Assembly: GCF_029717145.1 (NCBI RefSeq)
Contig: NZ_CP099222.1
Coordinates: 868,001-932,000, forward strand
Reading direction: 5' to 3'
DNA from: Citrobacter freundii
GTDB lineage: Bacteria > Pseudomonadota > Gammaproteobacteria > Enterobacterales > Enterobacteriaceae
Length of the DNA: 64,000 nt
Part shown: positions 40,682 through 50,092 of the stretch, piece after piece
How positions within the stretch are numbered: the stretch's first letter is position 1
Layout of the letters: the number at the start of each line of letters is the position of its first letter
Made by a program: the position numbers and the translations under genes
The notes under the pieces: model-generated
Told to the model about the DNA's origin: nothing
The model's database searches: none
Seen by the model: the letters and a program-made list of their open reading frames with translations, nothing else

Positions 40682-41886
40682 TAATCCACCAATATTTCCA
40701 GCGCGCGGTCAACGGCTGTGACCAACGCATCCACATCACTTTGGCTATTATAAGGTGCAAATGAGGCGCGCAGGGTGCCTGAAACGCCAAGTTCTGCTAA
40801 CAGCGGCTGTGCGCAGTGCTGTCCTGCACGCAACGCAATGCCATATTCGGCCAGCAGCGTGACCATATCGCTGTGGTGCACCCCGGCGAAGTCAAAGGCT
40901 AACAAGCTGGAATCCTGACAGCGGAAGGAGCGGAATCCAGGCCGTTTTGCCAACGCATCTTCCGCCAGCGTCGCCAGGCCACGGCTCCAGCTCTCGGCCT
41001 GAACAATGTCGATATCCGCCAGCCATTCCAGCGCCGCGCTCAGGCCGATGACTCCGGCCACGTTAGGCGTACCCGCTTCCAGCTTCCACGGTGCTGCCTG
41101 AGTGGTGAACCCCTCAAAGCTGACCTCGCTAATCATCTTACCACCGCCGAGCCAGGGTGACATGGCGTCCAGTAGCTCAGGCTTACCGTACAGTGCGCCA
41201 ATGCCGGTTGGGCCATACAGCTTGTGGCCCGAGAAGGCATAGAAATCAATATCTAACTGCTGAACGTCGGCGGGAAAATGCACCACACCCTGGGCGCCGT
41301 CTACCATCACCACCATTCCTGCCGCGTGGGCAAGTGTAATCGCGCGCGCTAAATCCGGGCAGCCGCCGGTGACGTTAGACATCTGTCCCAGCGCCAGTAT
41401 GCGACTGCGCGGGGTGATGAGCTCGGGCAAACGCTCAACGTCAGGAAGTAACTGCGCGTTGAGCGGCAGTCTGACGACCCTGGCCCCGGTTTGCTGGGCG
41501 ACCATCAGCCAGGGGACGAGGTTGGCGTGATGTTCTGCCACGCTAACGATGATCTCATCACCCGGCTGCAAGCGTGGGCGCGCGTAGCTTTGCGCCACCA
41601 TATTGATGGCCTCCGTCGTGCCGCGGGTCCAGACGATGGTTTTGTCATCCGGCGCGTTGATCAGTCGGGCGACTTTTTCCCGTGCTGCCTCATAGCGAGC
41701 GGTCAGGCGCTGGGCTTCGGCAAACTGGCTGCGATGGACGTTCCCGGCGCTCAGGCTATAAAACTGATGCGTAGCTTCAATAACCGTCTGCGGCTTGAGC
41801 GCTGTGGCGGCACTGTCGAGATAGACGCCAGCATCATTGAGTGCGGGAAACTGTGCGCGAAACTGCGCGGGGTTAAAAGCGTTCAT
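40681..41886 (-). CDS. csdA: Cysteine desulfurase CsdA
   Basis: A 401-aa class-V aminotransferase-fold PLP enzyme. The PLP lysine is in [10 protein letters not shown] and the catalytic Cys358 in LRAGQHCAQ. It removes sulfur from cysteine and hands it to CsdE, and thus to TcdA-linked or Fe-S pathways. The open frame begins 23 codons upstream, but ATG 41886 gives the E. coli protein. Forms an operon with csdE. Confidence 0.96.
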   Translation of the reverse strand: MNAFNPAQFRAQFPALNDAGVYLDSAATALKPQTVIEATHQFYSLSAGNVHRSQFAEAQRLTARYEAAREKVARLINAPDDKTIVWTRGTTEAINMVAQSYARPRLQPGDEIIVSVAEHHANLVPWLMVAQQTGARVVRLPLNAQLLPDVERLPELITPRSRILALGQMSNVTGGCPDLARAITLAHAAGMVVMVDGAQGVVHFPADVQQLDIDFYAFSGHKLYGPTGIGALYGKPELLDAMSPWLGGGKMISEVSFEGFTTQAAPWKLEAGTPNVAGVIGLSAALEWLADIDIVQAESWSRGLATLAEDALAKRPGFRSFRCQDSSLLAFDFAGVHHSDMVTLLAEYGIALRAGQHCAQPLLAELGVSGTLRASFAPYNSQSDVDALVTAVDRALEILVD

Positions 41887-42078
41887 GGGATTCCTCAGTT
41901 CAATACCCCGATCGTGGCGCAAAAAGGGCGCTGGCACAAGGGTAACCCTAAGCATCGGAATCCTCTGGATATCCTGGTGAAATCAGACCAGTGTCTTATG
42001 CTAGATAATGTTGGGCGAAGATTTTTGCCTGTTATGAAATTCGTTTTATCTAGCATAAATCGCTTTAAGGAGAAGAAT

Positions 42079-42306
42079 ATGAAAAAGACTGCCGCCATTA
42101 TCTCTGCCTGTATGCTGACTTTTGCCCTGAGCGCCTGTTCTGGTTCGAACTATGTTATGCACACCAACGATGGTCGGACAATCGTGTCTGATGGTAAGCC
42201 AAAGACCGATGATGAAACGGGAATGATTTCGTACAAGGACGCTAACGGCAACAAACAGCAGATTAACCGTACTGACGTGAAAGAGATGGTAGAACTGGAG
42301 AACTAG
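42079..42306 (+). CDS. ygdI: YgdI, small DUF903 lipoprotein
   Basis: A 75-aa protein with a lipoprotein signal and lipobox LSAC (Cys20), then a DUF903 SH3-like domain. Start chosen at the ATG behind AAGGAGAAG; the frame is open upstream but lacks coding features. Paralogue of ygdR (13734-13952). Function unknown; probably in the envelope. The 192-bp gap to csdA must hold both divergent promoters. Confidence 0.93.
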   Translation: MKKTAAIISACMLTFALSACSGSNYVMHTNDGRTIVSDGKPKTDDETGMISYKDANGNKQQINRTDVKEMVELEN

Positions 42307-42333
42307 CCGCTCGGCCATCGATAAAACGCAGAC

Positions 42334-42540
42334 AAAAAAAAGCACCGCAAATTGGCGGTGCTACATTAATCACTATGGACAGACAGGGTAAATGTACAGG
42401 AAGTGAAAAAGGGTAGCTTTGCTACCATGGTCTGAATCGCAGACCAATTGCAAACACAACAACACAACATCACAACCGTAAGCCAAAAGCCCACCAGAAC
42501 ACGCATTCCGATAAAACTTTTCGTTCCGGCTTCAGGAAGT
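42334..42540 (-). ncRNA. gcvB: Small RNA GcvB
   Basis: About 207 nt on the minus strand, matching E. coli GcvB from the 5' ACTTCCTGA-like start through the G/T-rich R1 region (GGTTGTGATGTTGTGTTGTTG) to the terminator AGCACCGCCAATTTGCGGTGCTT with a T run. GcvB is an Hfq-dependent RNA that represses many amino-acid and peptide transport mRNAs (dppA, oppA and others). It is activated by GcvA, whose gene is divergent here. Confidence 0.97.
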
Positions 42541-42546
42541 GCCGCC

Positions 42547-42575
42547 ACTATAGGTATTTGCTGGTAGAACCTCAA
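42547..42575 (-). promoter_or_regulatory. gcvB promoter
   Basis: On the minus strand TTGAGG (42575-42570), a 17-bp spacer and TATAGT (42552-42547) lie six bases before the GcvB 5' end. The rest of the 128-bp gcvB-gcvA gap should hold the GcvA binding sites. Confidence 0.8.
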
Positions 42576-42668
42576 CGGACAATTTATAATGTCTCAGATT
42601 AAAAAAACTAATAGGTTACAGCCTGTTAGATAACTGTTAAATTCATTTAACATCAAAGCCTAAAAGTC

Positions 42669-43586
42669 ATGTCAAAACGATTACCACCCTTAAATGCGTT
42701 ACGTGTTTTTGATGCCGCGGCGCGTCATTTGAGCTTTACTCGCGCAGCAGAAGAGCTTTTTGTGACGCAGGCCGCAGTAAGTCACCAAATCAAGTCACTC
42801 GAGGATTTCCTAGGGCTGAAGCTGTTCCGTCGACGCAATCGATCTCTTCTGTTGACGGAAGAAGGCCAAAGCTACTTTCTCGACATCAAAGAGATTTTTT
42901 CGCAATTAACCGATGCGACGCGTAAACTTCAGGCACGCAGTGCAAAAGGTGCGCTTACCGTCAGTTTATTGCCCAGTTTTGCCATTCAATGGCTGGTGCC
43001 CAGACTCTCTAGCTTTAACTCAGCTTATCCGGGAATCGACGTCAGGATCCAGGCGGTTGACCGTCAGGAAGATAAACTGGCTGACGATGTTGACGTGGCG
43101 ATTTTTTATGGTCGCGGCAACTGGCCTGGCCTGCGCGTAGAAAAATTGTACGCAGAATATCTGTTGCCGGTCTGCTCTCCTTTATTGCTCACCGGCGATA
43201 AACCGCTGAAGACGCCAGAGGATCTGGCAAAGCACACGTTATTGCATGATGCTTCTCGCCGCGACTGGCAGGCCTATACGCGCCAGCTTGGGTTGAATCA
43301 TATTAACGTTCAGCAGGGACCTATCTTCAGCCATAGCGCCATGGTGCTACAGGCTGCCATCCATGGACAGGGTGTTGCGCTGGCCAATAACGTGATGTCG
43401 CAATCAGAAATTGAAGCGGGCCGTCTGGTTTGCCCGTTTAATGATGTGTTGGTCAGCAAAAACGCGTTTTATCTGGTTTGTCATGACAGTCAGGCAGAAC
43501 TGGGTAAAATAGCCGCCTTCCGTCAGTGGATTCTGGCGAAAGCGGCCACTGAACAAGAAAAATTCCGCTTTCGTTACGAACAATAA
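42669..43586 (+). CDS. gcvA: GcvA, regulator of glycine cleavage and gcvB
   Basis: A 305-aa LysR-type regulator with an N-terminal HTH (about residues 7-65, including FVTQAAVSHQIKSLEDFLG) and an effector-binding domain. It activates gcvTHP and gcvB when glycine is high and represses gcvTHP, with GcvR, when glycine is low. Divergent from gcvB as in E. coli, and the E. coli length. Followed 18 bp later by ygdD. Confidence 0.97.
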   Translation: MSKRLPPLNALRVFDAAARHLSFTRAAEELFVTQAAVSHQIKSLEDFLGLKLFRRRNRSLLLTEEGQSYFLDIKEIFSQLTDATRKLQARSAKGALTVSLLPSFAIQWLVPRLSSFNSAYPGIDVRIQAVDRQEDKLADDVDVAIFYGRGNWPGLRVEKLYAEYLLPVCSPLLLTGDKPLKTPEDLAKHTLLHDASRRDWQAYTRQLGLNHINVQQGPIFSHSAMVLQAAIHGQGVALANNVMSQSEIEAGRLVCPFNDVLVSKNAFYLVCHDSQAELGKIAAFRQWILAKAATEQEKFRFRYEQ

Positions 43587-43604
43587 TTTACGTAGGGTAT
43601 TAAC

Positions 43605-44000
43605 ATGACCAGCCGTTTTATGCTGATTTTTGCCGCCATAAGTGGCTTTATCTTTGTTGCTCTGGGCGCGTTTGGGGCTCACGTGCTAAGCAAAACGCTT
43701 GGCGTTGTTGAAATGGGTTGGATCCAGACCGGTCTTGAGTATCAGGCGTTTCATACGCTGGCTATTTTTGGTCTGGCCGTCGCCATGCAGCGACGTATCA
43801 GCATTTGGTTTTACTGGAGTAGCGTGTTCATGGCATTAGGCACCGTGCTGTTTAGCGGTAGCCTGTATTGCCTCGCGCTCTCTCATTTACGCCTGTGGGC
43901 GTTTGTTACCCCGGTCGGTGGTTTCAGCTTCCTGGTAGGTTGGGCGCTGATGTTAGTGGGTGCTATTCGATTGAAACGTAAGGGCGTTAGCCATGAATAA
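43605..44000 (+). CDS. ygdD: YgdD, DUF423 inner-membrane protein
   Basis: A 131-aa protein with about four membrane segments (DUF423 family; [16 protein letters not shown] near the N-terminus). Function unknown. It overlaps rlmM by 8 bp and follows gcvA closely, suggesting one transcript gcvA-ygdD-rlmM. Confidence 0.93.
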   Translation: MTSRFMLIFAAISGFIFVALGAFGAHVLSKTLGVVEMGWIQTGLEYQAFHTLAIFGLAVAMQRRISIWFYWSSVFMALGTVLFSGSLYCLALSHLRLWAFVTPVGGFSFLVGWALMLVGAIRLKRKGVSHE

Positions 44001-45093
44001 GGTTGTATTGTTGTGTCGCCCGGGTTTTGAGAAAGAGTGCGCCGCAGAAATTACGGATAAAGCAACACGCCGAGAAGTGTTCGGCTTTGCCCGCGTGAAA
44101 GACAATGCGGGGTACGTGACTTTTGAGTGCTATCAGCAGGGGGATGCAGAAAAGCTCGTAAAAGAGTTGCCGTTTAGCTCGCTGATTTTTGCTCGCCAGA
44201 TGTTTGTTGTCGGCGAGTTGCTGCAATATTTACCGCCGGAAGACCGCATTACGCCGATTGTTGGCATGTTGCAGGGCGTGGTGGAGAAGGGCGGCGATCT
44301 GCGTGTCGAAGTGGCCGACACTAACGAAAGCAAAGAACTGGTGAAGTTTTGCCGTAAATTTACCGTACCGCTACGTGCGGCGCTGCGCGAAGCGGGCGTG
44401 CTGGCAAAGTATGAGACACCAAAGCGCCCGGTTGTCCACGTGTTCTTTATTGCGCCGGGCTGTTGTTACACCGGTTATTCTTGGCCAGACAACAACTCGC
44501 CGTTTTACATGGGGATCCCACGTCTGAAGTTCCCTGCCGATGCGCCGAGTCGCTCAACGCTGAAGCTGGAAGAAGCGCTGCATGTCTTTATTCCGGCCGA
44601 TGAGTGGGATGAGCGTCTGGCAAACGGCATGTATGCGGTGGATTTAGGCGCATGTCCTGGCGGCTGGACCTATCAGCTGGTCAAACGCAACATGTGGGTT
44701 TACTCCGTGGACAATGGTCCGATGGCGCAAAGCCTGATGGATACCGGACAGGTTACCTGGCTGCGTGAAGACGGATTTAAGTACCGTCCGAATCGTAGCA
44801 ACATTTCGTGGATGGTTTGCGATATGGTGGAAAAACCGGCGAAAGTTGCCGCGCTGATGGCGCAGTGGCTGGTCAATGGCTGGTGTCGTGAGACGATTTT
44901 CAATCTCAAACTGCCGATGAAAAAACGCTACGAAGAAGTGTCGCAAAACCTGGCGTATATTCAGGAGCAGTTGGATGAACACAACATCAATGCACAAATT
45001 CAGGCGCGTCAGCTGTACCATGACCGCGAGGAAGTGACCGTGCACGTGCGCCGTCTGTGGGCGGCCGTTGGTGGTCGTCGCGACGAGCGATAA
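43993..45093 (+). CDS. rlmM: RlmM, 23S rRNA 2'-O-ribose C2498 methyltransferase
   Basis: A 366-aa methyltransferase with an N-terminal THUMP domain and a C-terminal Rossmann-fold domain. The SAM-binding motif is [16 protein letters not shown]; the catalytic K-D-K-E set of FtsJ-like enzymes is expected, with the lysine in NLKLPMKKR. It methylates C2498 of 23S rRNA in the peptidyl-transferase centre. Same length as E. coli. Its end faces fucR across a REP. Confidence 0.96.
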   Translation: MNKVVLLCRPGFEKECAAEITDKATRREVFGFARVKDNAGYVTFECYQQGDAEKLVKELPFSSLIFARQMFVVGELLQYLPPEDRITPIVGMLQGVVEKGGDLRVEVADTNESKELVKFCRKFTVPLRAALREAGVLAKYETPKRPVVHVFFIAPGCCYTGYSWPDNNSPFYMGIPRLKFPADAPSRSTLKLEEALHVFIPADEWDERLANGMYAVDLGACPGGWTYQLVKRNMWVYSVDNGPMAQSLMDTGQVTWLREDGFKYRPNRSNISWMVCDMVEKPAKVAALMAQWLVNGWCRETIFNLKLPMKKRYEEVSQNLAYIQEQLDEHNINAQIQARQLYHDREEVTVHVRRLWAAVGGRRDER

Positions 45094-45102
45094 GACGCCC
45101 GG

Positions 45103-45130
45103 GCCGGATGACGCATACGTTTATCCGGCC
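45103..45130. repeat. REP unit between rlmM and fucR, overlapping the fucR stop
   Basis: A single inverted repeat, gccggatgacgc...gtttatccggcc. On the minus strand its GGCCGGATAA part provides the last codons and TAA stop of fucR. Confidence 0.8.
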
Positions 45131-45855
45131 TGGATTACCGCACCGTCTGCCTGCTGTTCACCCGAAATAATATGCGTGACCTCCTCCAGATGCCCGATCC
45201 GGGCCTCGCCAGAACGATCTAACTTACTTTTATCGAAAAGCAGCAATGACTGTGATGCACGCTTGAGCAGAATAGATTTGAACTCCGCGTTGCGGCTGTT
45301 GGAATCCCAAAGCGTGCCGCTGCTATCGATCCCGGCACAGGAAAAAATAAACAGGTCGATGTCGAGGGATTTCAACTGAGAAATGAGCGACGGATTTACG
45401 TAGCAACCGTCCTTACGCTCCAGCCTACCGCCTGAGCAGATGAGCTGAATATGTTTACGTTTGGCCAGTTCCTGGCAAATGGGCTGACTGTTGGTAAATA
45501 CCTGGATGTTGATATCCGGCAACTGTCGGGCCAGATACCAGCAGGTCGAACTGGCGTCCAGGGCTATCACCATGCCTTCTTCTATCCATGTCAGCGCTTC
45601 CCGTGCGGCATCGGCTTTATGCGCATGATGGCTGTTACGTCGAATGTGAAACGGGTCGCCGCTGTTTTGATTTTCCCGCTGAATGACCCTGGCGCATCCG
45701 TGGCTGCGCAGGACTTTGCCCTGGGTTTGTAGTTCGCTGAGATCGCGGCGGATAGTCTCTTTACTGACGTTCAGCTGCAAAGCCCAAACTTCAGTGGTCA
45801 GGTTTTGATGGTGAATGAGCAAGTCTACTATCGCCTGCTGGCGCGCCGCTTTCAT
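45121..45855 (-). CDS. fucR: FucR, activator of the fuc genes
   Basis: A 244-aa DeoR-family regulator: N-terminal HTH (about 1-57, LNVSKETIRRDLSELQTQGK) and a sugar-phosphate-sensing domain. In E. coli FucR activates the fuc operons in response to L-fuculose 1-phosphate. The frame extends 15 codons upstream; ATG 45855 matches E. coli. The C-terminus, ending VIQAG, runs into a REP and differs from E. coli. Last gene of fucIKUR; the 57-bp gap to fucU contains a TGCCCG...CGGGCA hairpin. Confidence 0.94.
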   Translation of the reverse strand: MKAARQQAIVDLLIHHQNLTTEVWALQLNVSKETIRRDLSELQTQGKVLRSHGCARVIQRENQNSGDPFHIRRNSHHAHKADAAREALTWIEEGMVIALDASSTCWYLARQLPDINIQVFTNSQPICQELAKRKHIQLICSGGRLERKDGCYVNPSLISQLKSLDIDLFIFSCAGIDSSGTLWDSNSRNAEFKSILLKRASQSLLLFDKSKLDRSGEARIGHLEEVTHIISGEQQADGAVIQAG

Positions 45856-45912
45856 GGTCCGATCCTCATCGTTGGATGAATGCCCGCTTCTGACGGGCAC
45901 TCCGATCAGAGA

Positions 45913-46335
45913 TTACGGTGTTACGCCTTTTTTCAAAAGAATATTTCCGTACTTTGCCCGCTCGCCGGTGATAACGACAGCAAACGCGTTTTGCGCCCGC
46001 TCGTAGAATGCATAGCGATCAATGCGCGTGATACCCGGACCGCCCGCTGGCAAGGAGAGCGCATCGCGATACCGTGCTTCGACGCTTGGGTCGAGTGAAT
46101 CCCCTTCAACGGGCGCCATCATCACCAGCGGCGGAGCGTAACTGTCCAGTTCAAACAACGGAATAATCGCCTGTAGCAGGGTGTCGACCTGCAGGCCGTC
46201 GGCGCGGATCACCTGTGGCCCCATGCTGTGCGCGGGAAAATGAGCATCGGAAAAGATAATTTCATCGCCGTGACCCATTTCAGCCAGCACTTTCAGCAGG
46301 TCGGGGGAAATTAAAGGGGAAATCGTTTTTAGCAT
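45913..46335 (-). CDS. fucU: L-fucose mutarotase FucU
   Basis: A 140-aa RbsD/FucU-family protein that interconverts alpha and beta anomers of L-fucose so that FucI receives its preferred form. Key segment [18 protein letters not shown] holds the catalytic His. The start follows AGGAGTCGAGTGAC with a 1-bp gap after the fucK stop. A much longer open frame upstream is a shadow of fucK and was ignored. Confidence 0.95.
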   Translation of the reverse strand: MLKTISPLISPDLLKVLAEMGHGDEIIFSDAHFPAHSMGPQVIRADGLQVDTLLQAIIPLFELDSYAPPLVMMAPVEGDSLDPSVEARYRDALSLPAGGPGITRIDRYAFYERAQNAFAVVITGERAKYGNILLKKGVTP

Positions 46336-46336
46336 G

Positions 46337-47755
46337 TCACTCGACTCCTGTGAGTTCGGGTTCAGTTTGCGGATAGAAATATCGGTACTGGTAGTGCACC
46401 TGGGCGCGAGCCTGCTCCGGTGAGGTAAATTCCCCAATGCCTGACCAGGCAAACATCGCCGCCCCGGCGACGGTGGTTTCGGCGTCATCCAGCACTTTGA
46501 TCGGGATACCCAGAACGTTGGCTTTAATCTGATTCCACAGCGCGTTACGACTTCCCCCACCAACCAGCAGCAGCTCTGTCGCCTGGAAGTGACCGATGGT
46601 CTCCAGTGTCTGTAGATTTTGCTGCAGCCGGTGGGTGAGTCCCTCCAGTACCGCACGGTATAAATGTCCCCGCGTGCTGTTGAGCGTGACGCCCTGCCAA
46701 CCCGCGTTCGCGTCGGTGAGCAGATCGCACTGCATTTTTACCCCATCAGCCCCAGCCGGAATGGCGTTGGCTTCATCGATAAGCGTTTGCCACGGCGTAT
46801 CGGCAGTCCACAGCAGCTTGCGTACCCATTCGAGAACGCCGGAAGCCAACCATTGCATACCGGGATTGTACAGCCCAGCGTGGCTGTCCAGTTCGCAGGT
46901 GGAGCCGGAATACTGGCTCAGCAGTGGGGTATTCACCTGCGCGCTGCGCACCATCAAAATTTCCCATGTGCCGGAGGAGAGCACCGGTTCATCCGGCTGT
47001 GCGCCCGCGCCAAAGAGAGCGAACTGTGTATCATGCCCGGCGGAAATGACCGGAATGCCCGTCGGTAGCCCGAGCAATGTTGCCGTGGTGCTTTGCAACG
47101 TCCCAATATGCTCGCCTGCTTCAACGAGGCGGGGAAACAGTCGGCGTGGAATGCCGGCTGCCTGCAAAATGTCGGGGCTGAACTCTCGCTGATGGATATC
47201 CAGCAGCTGGCTGGTGCCTGCCATGGTGATATCCGTCGTGTATTCACCGGTTAAGCGATGGTTAAGAAGCGAGGAGATAAATAGCCAGGCGTGCGCCCGT
47301 TCCAGTAATTGCGGGTGGTTTTCTTTGAGCCACACCAGTTTATACAGGGTGTTAAAGCTGAAGGCGCCGACGCCGGAGATGTCCTGCAACTGCTGTGGTG
47401 TCATCAGACGGCTGATATTGGCCATCACGGCGGCGGTGCGTGGGCATTTCCAGCTGATTACCGGATAAAGCAGTTCGCCATTTTCATCAACTAGCGCGCC
47501 GTCTACGCCAAACGTGGTGACGGTAATCCCGCGGATTTGGCGGGTAGACAGTTCAGATGACAGGCGGTGGCAGCAGTCGGCAAAGCGTTGCAGAATGGCA
47601 TCCAGGGACCACTGATGCCAGGTGCTGTTTTCTGAGGCGATATCACTGGCGTTCGGTGTGGAGGCGCGGGCAACGATTTTTCCCTGACAGTCAACGGCAA
47701 TGGCCCGCACGTTGGTTGCGCCACAGTCGAGGACCAGTATAACGTCTTGTTTCAT
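46337..47755 (-). CDS. fucK: L-fuculokinase FucK
   Basis: A 472-aa FGGY-family kinase that phosphorylates L-fuculose, and in E. coli also D-ribulose, at C1. It shows the N-terminal phosphate-binding [15 protein letters not shown] and the C-terminal [22 protein letters not shown] 47755, six bases behind GGAG, is preferred over GTG two codons upstream and gives the E. coli length. Second gene of fucIKUR; a BIME separates it from fucI. It lacks the TCSLV motif seen in the other FGGY kinase of this locus. Confidence 0.96.
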   Translation of the reverse strand: MKQDVILVLDCGATNVRAIAVDCQGKIVARASTPNASDIASENSTWHQWSLDAILQRFADCCHRLSSELSTRQIRGITVTTFGVDGALVDENGELLYPVISWKCPRTAAVMANISRLMTPQQLQDISGVGAFSFNTLYKLVWLKENHPQLLERAHAWLFISSLLNHRLTGEYTTDITMAGTSQLLDIHQREFSPDILQAAGIPRRLFPRLVEAGEHIGTLQSTTATLLGLPTGIPVISAGHDTQFALFGAGAQPDEPVLSSGTWEILMVRSAQVNTPLLSQYSGSTCELDSHAGLYNPGMQWLASGVLEWVRKLLWTADTPWQTLIDEANAIPAGADGVKMQCDLLTDANAGWQGVTLNSTRGHLYRAVLEGLTHRLQQNLQTLETIGHFQATELLLVGGGSRNALWNQIKANVLGIPIKVLDDAETTVAGAAMFAWSGIGEFTSPEQARAQVHYQYRYFYPQTEPELTGVE

Positions 47756-47770
47756 AGCCACTCCAAATGT

Positions 47771-47843
47771 TGCCGGATGGCGCTGCGCTTATCCGGCCTA
47801 CAAATTTTACAGTTGTAGGCCCGGTAAGCTTGCGCCACCGGGC
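47771..47843. repeat. BIME: two REP units between fucI and fucK
   Basis: Units tgccggatggcgc...gcttatccggcctac and taggcccggtaagc...gcgccaccgggca lie inside the fuc operon, between two cotranscribed genes. Intra-operonic REPs often stabilise the upstream message, here fucI. Confidence 0.85.
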
Positions 47844-47852
47844 AGAGTCGCA

Positions 47853-49628
47853 TTAACGTTTATACAGCGGGCCATAGTTCTGGCAGGCGCGATAATCCTG
47901 GCCTTCACTGTCCATACCGTGTGCAGCCCAGGCTGAAGGGCGATAGATTTTCTCTTCTTCCACGTTGTGCATACACACTGGAATACGCAGCATGGCGGCA
48001 AGGGTAATAAAGTCTGCACCAACGTGACCAATAGTCAGCACACCGTGGTTCGCACCCCAGTTCGCCATCACCGAGTAAACGTCGCTGAACGGACCTTTAC
48101 CGGTTAAGCGCGGAGCAAACCAGGTCGTTGGCCAGGTGGAGTTGGTGCGGGCATCGAGCTGGTCATGCATATCTTTCGGCAATTCCACGCTCCAGCCTTC
48201 GGCTATCTGCAGCACCGGTCCCAGACCTTTGATGATATTGATACGGGTCATGGTGAACGGCACACCGCCTTCGGTCAGGAAGCGAGAGGAGTAACCGCCG
48301 CCGCGGAAGTATTCATGAATAGCCGGGCACCATTCGGTTGCCGCCAGGCAATCATCCACCTCTTGCTGGGAGATTTCCCAGTGCGGTTTCATGGTCGGTT
48401 TGCCATCGCTGTCACGCTGTTTGCAGGAGCCGTCCAACGCCGCAGATCCGGAGTTGATCAGGTGAATAATACCGTGCTCAGCAAGGCCAGTCAGCGGCTG
48501 GCCGGTGACGCGTTGCACCGCTTCCGGTGACCAGTAGGTGCGTACATCGGCAAAGACTTGCGCGGTACCGGTAAGCTGGCGGCCAAACAGCATTGCTACA
48601 CCGTTCAGACTGTCGTTTTCGGTGGCAACCACATACGGTTCGCGTATGCCGTTCCAGTCAAATGAGCTGTTCAGCAGGGCTTCGGCGGTGTCGCCATTCG
48701 GGTATTGATCGGTCCAGTGACGCTGACCCTGGAAGCCCGCGGCAATGGCGTTGAAGCCCAGCGACTCTTCGACCAGGCCTTTTTCAGCCAGTATCTTGTT
48801 ACCTTGCATCATGTCACGGATGCACATTGCCATCAGCAGACTTTCTTTCAGGACCGCGCGGCTTTGCTCTTCGTTGCGTTTGTACTGTTGGGCATTCTGA
48901 TCTTCGCCATAGCGGAAGTTTTTGTCCGCCCACGCCAGCGCAATCTCCAGCTCGGTTTCGTCATAGATTTTTTGGTCAATACGACGACGCAGCTCGGTCA
49001 TATCTACCGGCTGAACCTTCATTCCCAGCCAGGATTCAAAGAAGTTATGATCGACAATGGATCCTGCGATCCCCATTGAAACGCCGCCCACGGACAGATA
49101 GCTTTTGCCTTTCATACTGGCAACGGCCAGGCCTGCACGGCTAAAGCGCAGCAGTTTTTCTTCAACATCGGCGGGGATGGTGGTGTCACCCGCATCCTGC
49201 ACGTCATGACCGTAAATCGAGAAAGCAGGCAGACCTTTTTGGTTATGCGCTGCCAGCGCTGCAGCCAGATAAACAGCGCCAGGACGTTCCGTGCCGTTGA
49301 AGCCCCAGATGGCTTTTGGACGCATTGGGTCCATGTCGATGGTTTCGCTGCCGTAGCACCAGCATGGTGTCACGGTGATCGTCACGCCGACATTTTGGCT
49401 ACTGAATTTTTCTTCGCAGGCGGCGGATTCAGCCATCCCGGCAATGCAGGTGTCTGCAATCACGCACTCAATCTGCGCGCCGCAGGCGTGACGAAGTTTC
49501 TCGGTGATAAGCGCGGCAGTGGCTTTCGCCATATTCATGGTCTGTTCTTCGAGCGACTCACGTACACCCATACGACGCCCATCAATCACCGGACGAATAC
49601 CGATTTTCGGTAAACTCATTTTTTTCAT
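47853..49628 (-). CDS. fucI: L-fucose / D-arabinose isomerase FucI
   Basis: A 591-aa Mn-dependent ketol isomerase, the E. coli length. It converts L-fucose to L-fuculose and also D-arabinose to D-ribulose. The metal-binding segments are intact ([13 protein letters not shown] and the downstream [18 protein letters not shown] region). First gene of the minus-strand fuc operon. Upstream, in place of fucP, lies a divergent region with palindromic operators shared with an ABC transporter module. A second in-frame ATG occurs at codon 3; the start at 49628 follows CGAGGTTCCTC-like purine-rich sequence. Confidence 0.96.
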   Translation of the reverse strand: MKKMSLPKIGIRPVIDGRRMGVRESLEEQTMNMAKATAALITEKLRHACGAQIECVIADTCIAGMAESAACEEKFSSQNVGVTITVTPCWCYGSETIDMDPMRPKAIWGFNGTERPGAVYLAAALAAHNQKGLPAFSIYGHDVQDAGDTTIPADVEEKLLRFSRAGLAVASMKGKSYLSVGGVSMGIAGSIVDHNFFESWLGMKVQPVDMTELRRRIDQKIYDETELEIALAWADKNFRYGEDQNAQQYKRNEEQSRAVLKESLLMAMCIRDMMQGNKILAEKGLVEESLGFNAIAAGFQGQRHWTDQYPNGDTAEALLNSSFDWNGIREPYVVATENDSLNGVAMLFGRQLTGTAQVFADVRTYWSPEAVQRVTGQPLTGLAEHGIIHLINSGSAALDGSCKQRDSDGKPTMKPHWEISQQEVDDCLAATEWCPAIHEYFRGGGYSSRFLTEGGVPFTMTRINIIKGLGPVLQIAEGWSVELPKDMHDQLDARTNSTWPTTWFAPRLTGKGPFSDVYSVMANWGANHGVLTIGHVGADFITLAAMLRIPVCMHNVEEEKIYRPSAWAAHGMDSEGQDYRACQNYGPLYKR

Positions 49629-49713
49629 TCGAGGTTCCTCATCTCACTTTATGCCGTGCTGCAAAAGCGGATGGAGGACACCACTGTCGCAGTTGGCTGA
49701 ATTTTTCATTTTT

Positions 49714-49729
49714 GCTAACTCGAGTTAGC
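49714..49729. promoter_or_regulatory. Operator 1: perfect 16-bp palindrome on the fucI side
   Basis: GCTAACTCGAGTTAGC, a perfect dyad with central CG, 85 bp upstream of fucI. With its 5' flank (ATTTTT) it is identical over 22 bp to operator 2 in inverted orientation. The form (16 bp, central TCGA, GCT/AGC ends) resembles Cra/FruR-type sites. The regulator at 55302-56300 is the likely ligand. Confidence 0.8.
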
Positions 49730-49773
49730 TTAGGTATCAGCGAGTTTTTTGCACAACTTTTTTGTTGCGGAAC

Positions 49774-49789
49774 TGTGAGAGGCCTCACG
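49774..49789. promoter_or_regulatory. CRP-cAMP site between fucI and the ABC module
   Basis: TGTGA-GAGGCC-TCACG matches the CRP consensus TGTGA-N6-TCACA at 9 of 10 positions. It is centred at 49781.5. A weak promoter could be placed so that CRP sits at -61.5 for fucI transcription, with the start inside operator 1, but the hexamers are poor. Confidence 0.75.
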
Positions 49790-49900
49790 AGAAGTGGTTA
49801 AAATTCGATCTGCGTCAAATAAATAAATGTACGTATTTAAGTTAATTTTCTTTTTAATTAATGAGATACAATAAATTGTCTGTCCAGTGTCACAGTTTTA

Positions 49901-49917
49901 AACCAAATGATTTGGTT
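49901..49917. promoter_or_regulatory. Perfect 17-bp palindrome of unknown ligand
   Basis: AACCAAATGATTTGGTT, arms of 8 bp around a central G, between the CRP site and operator 2. Not related to the 16-bp operators. It could be a FucR or other regulator site, or a hairpin in RNA. No T run makes a terminator unlikely. Confidence 0.5.
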
Positions 49918-49952
49918 ATTTTTTGCAGCTAAAATAGCTTTAAAAGGCAATC

Positions 49953-49968
49953 GCTAACTCGAGTTAGC
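49953..49968. promoter_or_regulatory. Operator 2: perfect 16-bp palindrome on the ABC-transporter side
   Basis: A second exact copy of GCTAACTCGAGTTAGC, 124 bp upstream of the ABC ATPase gene and 239 bp (centre to centre) from operator 1. Flanking AAAAAT mirrors the flank of operator 1. Two identical sites at this spacing suit a repressor that loops the intervening DNA or silences both divergent promoters. Confidence 0.8.
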
Positions 49969-50092
49969 AAAAATCATAAAACGTATCTACGCTTTTAAGA
50001 AGTATTCGCATTAACGGTGACGATGGCTCCCTGGTAACGCTGTTTTCGCCTGATTTACCGACTGTAGTTTCTGTATATTGAGGAAAGCAGCA

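Noticed and set aside
46336-46656. Long N-terminal extension of fucU
   Set aside because: The 107 extra codons are the shadow of the fucK reading frame; homology and ribosome site begin at 46335.
49861-49900. Second CRP site around CCAGTGTCACAG
   Set aside because: Only one half-site (TCACA) fits; the other half matches 2 of 5 positions.
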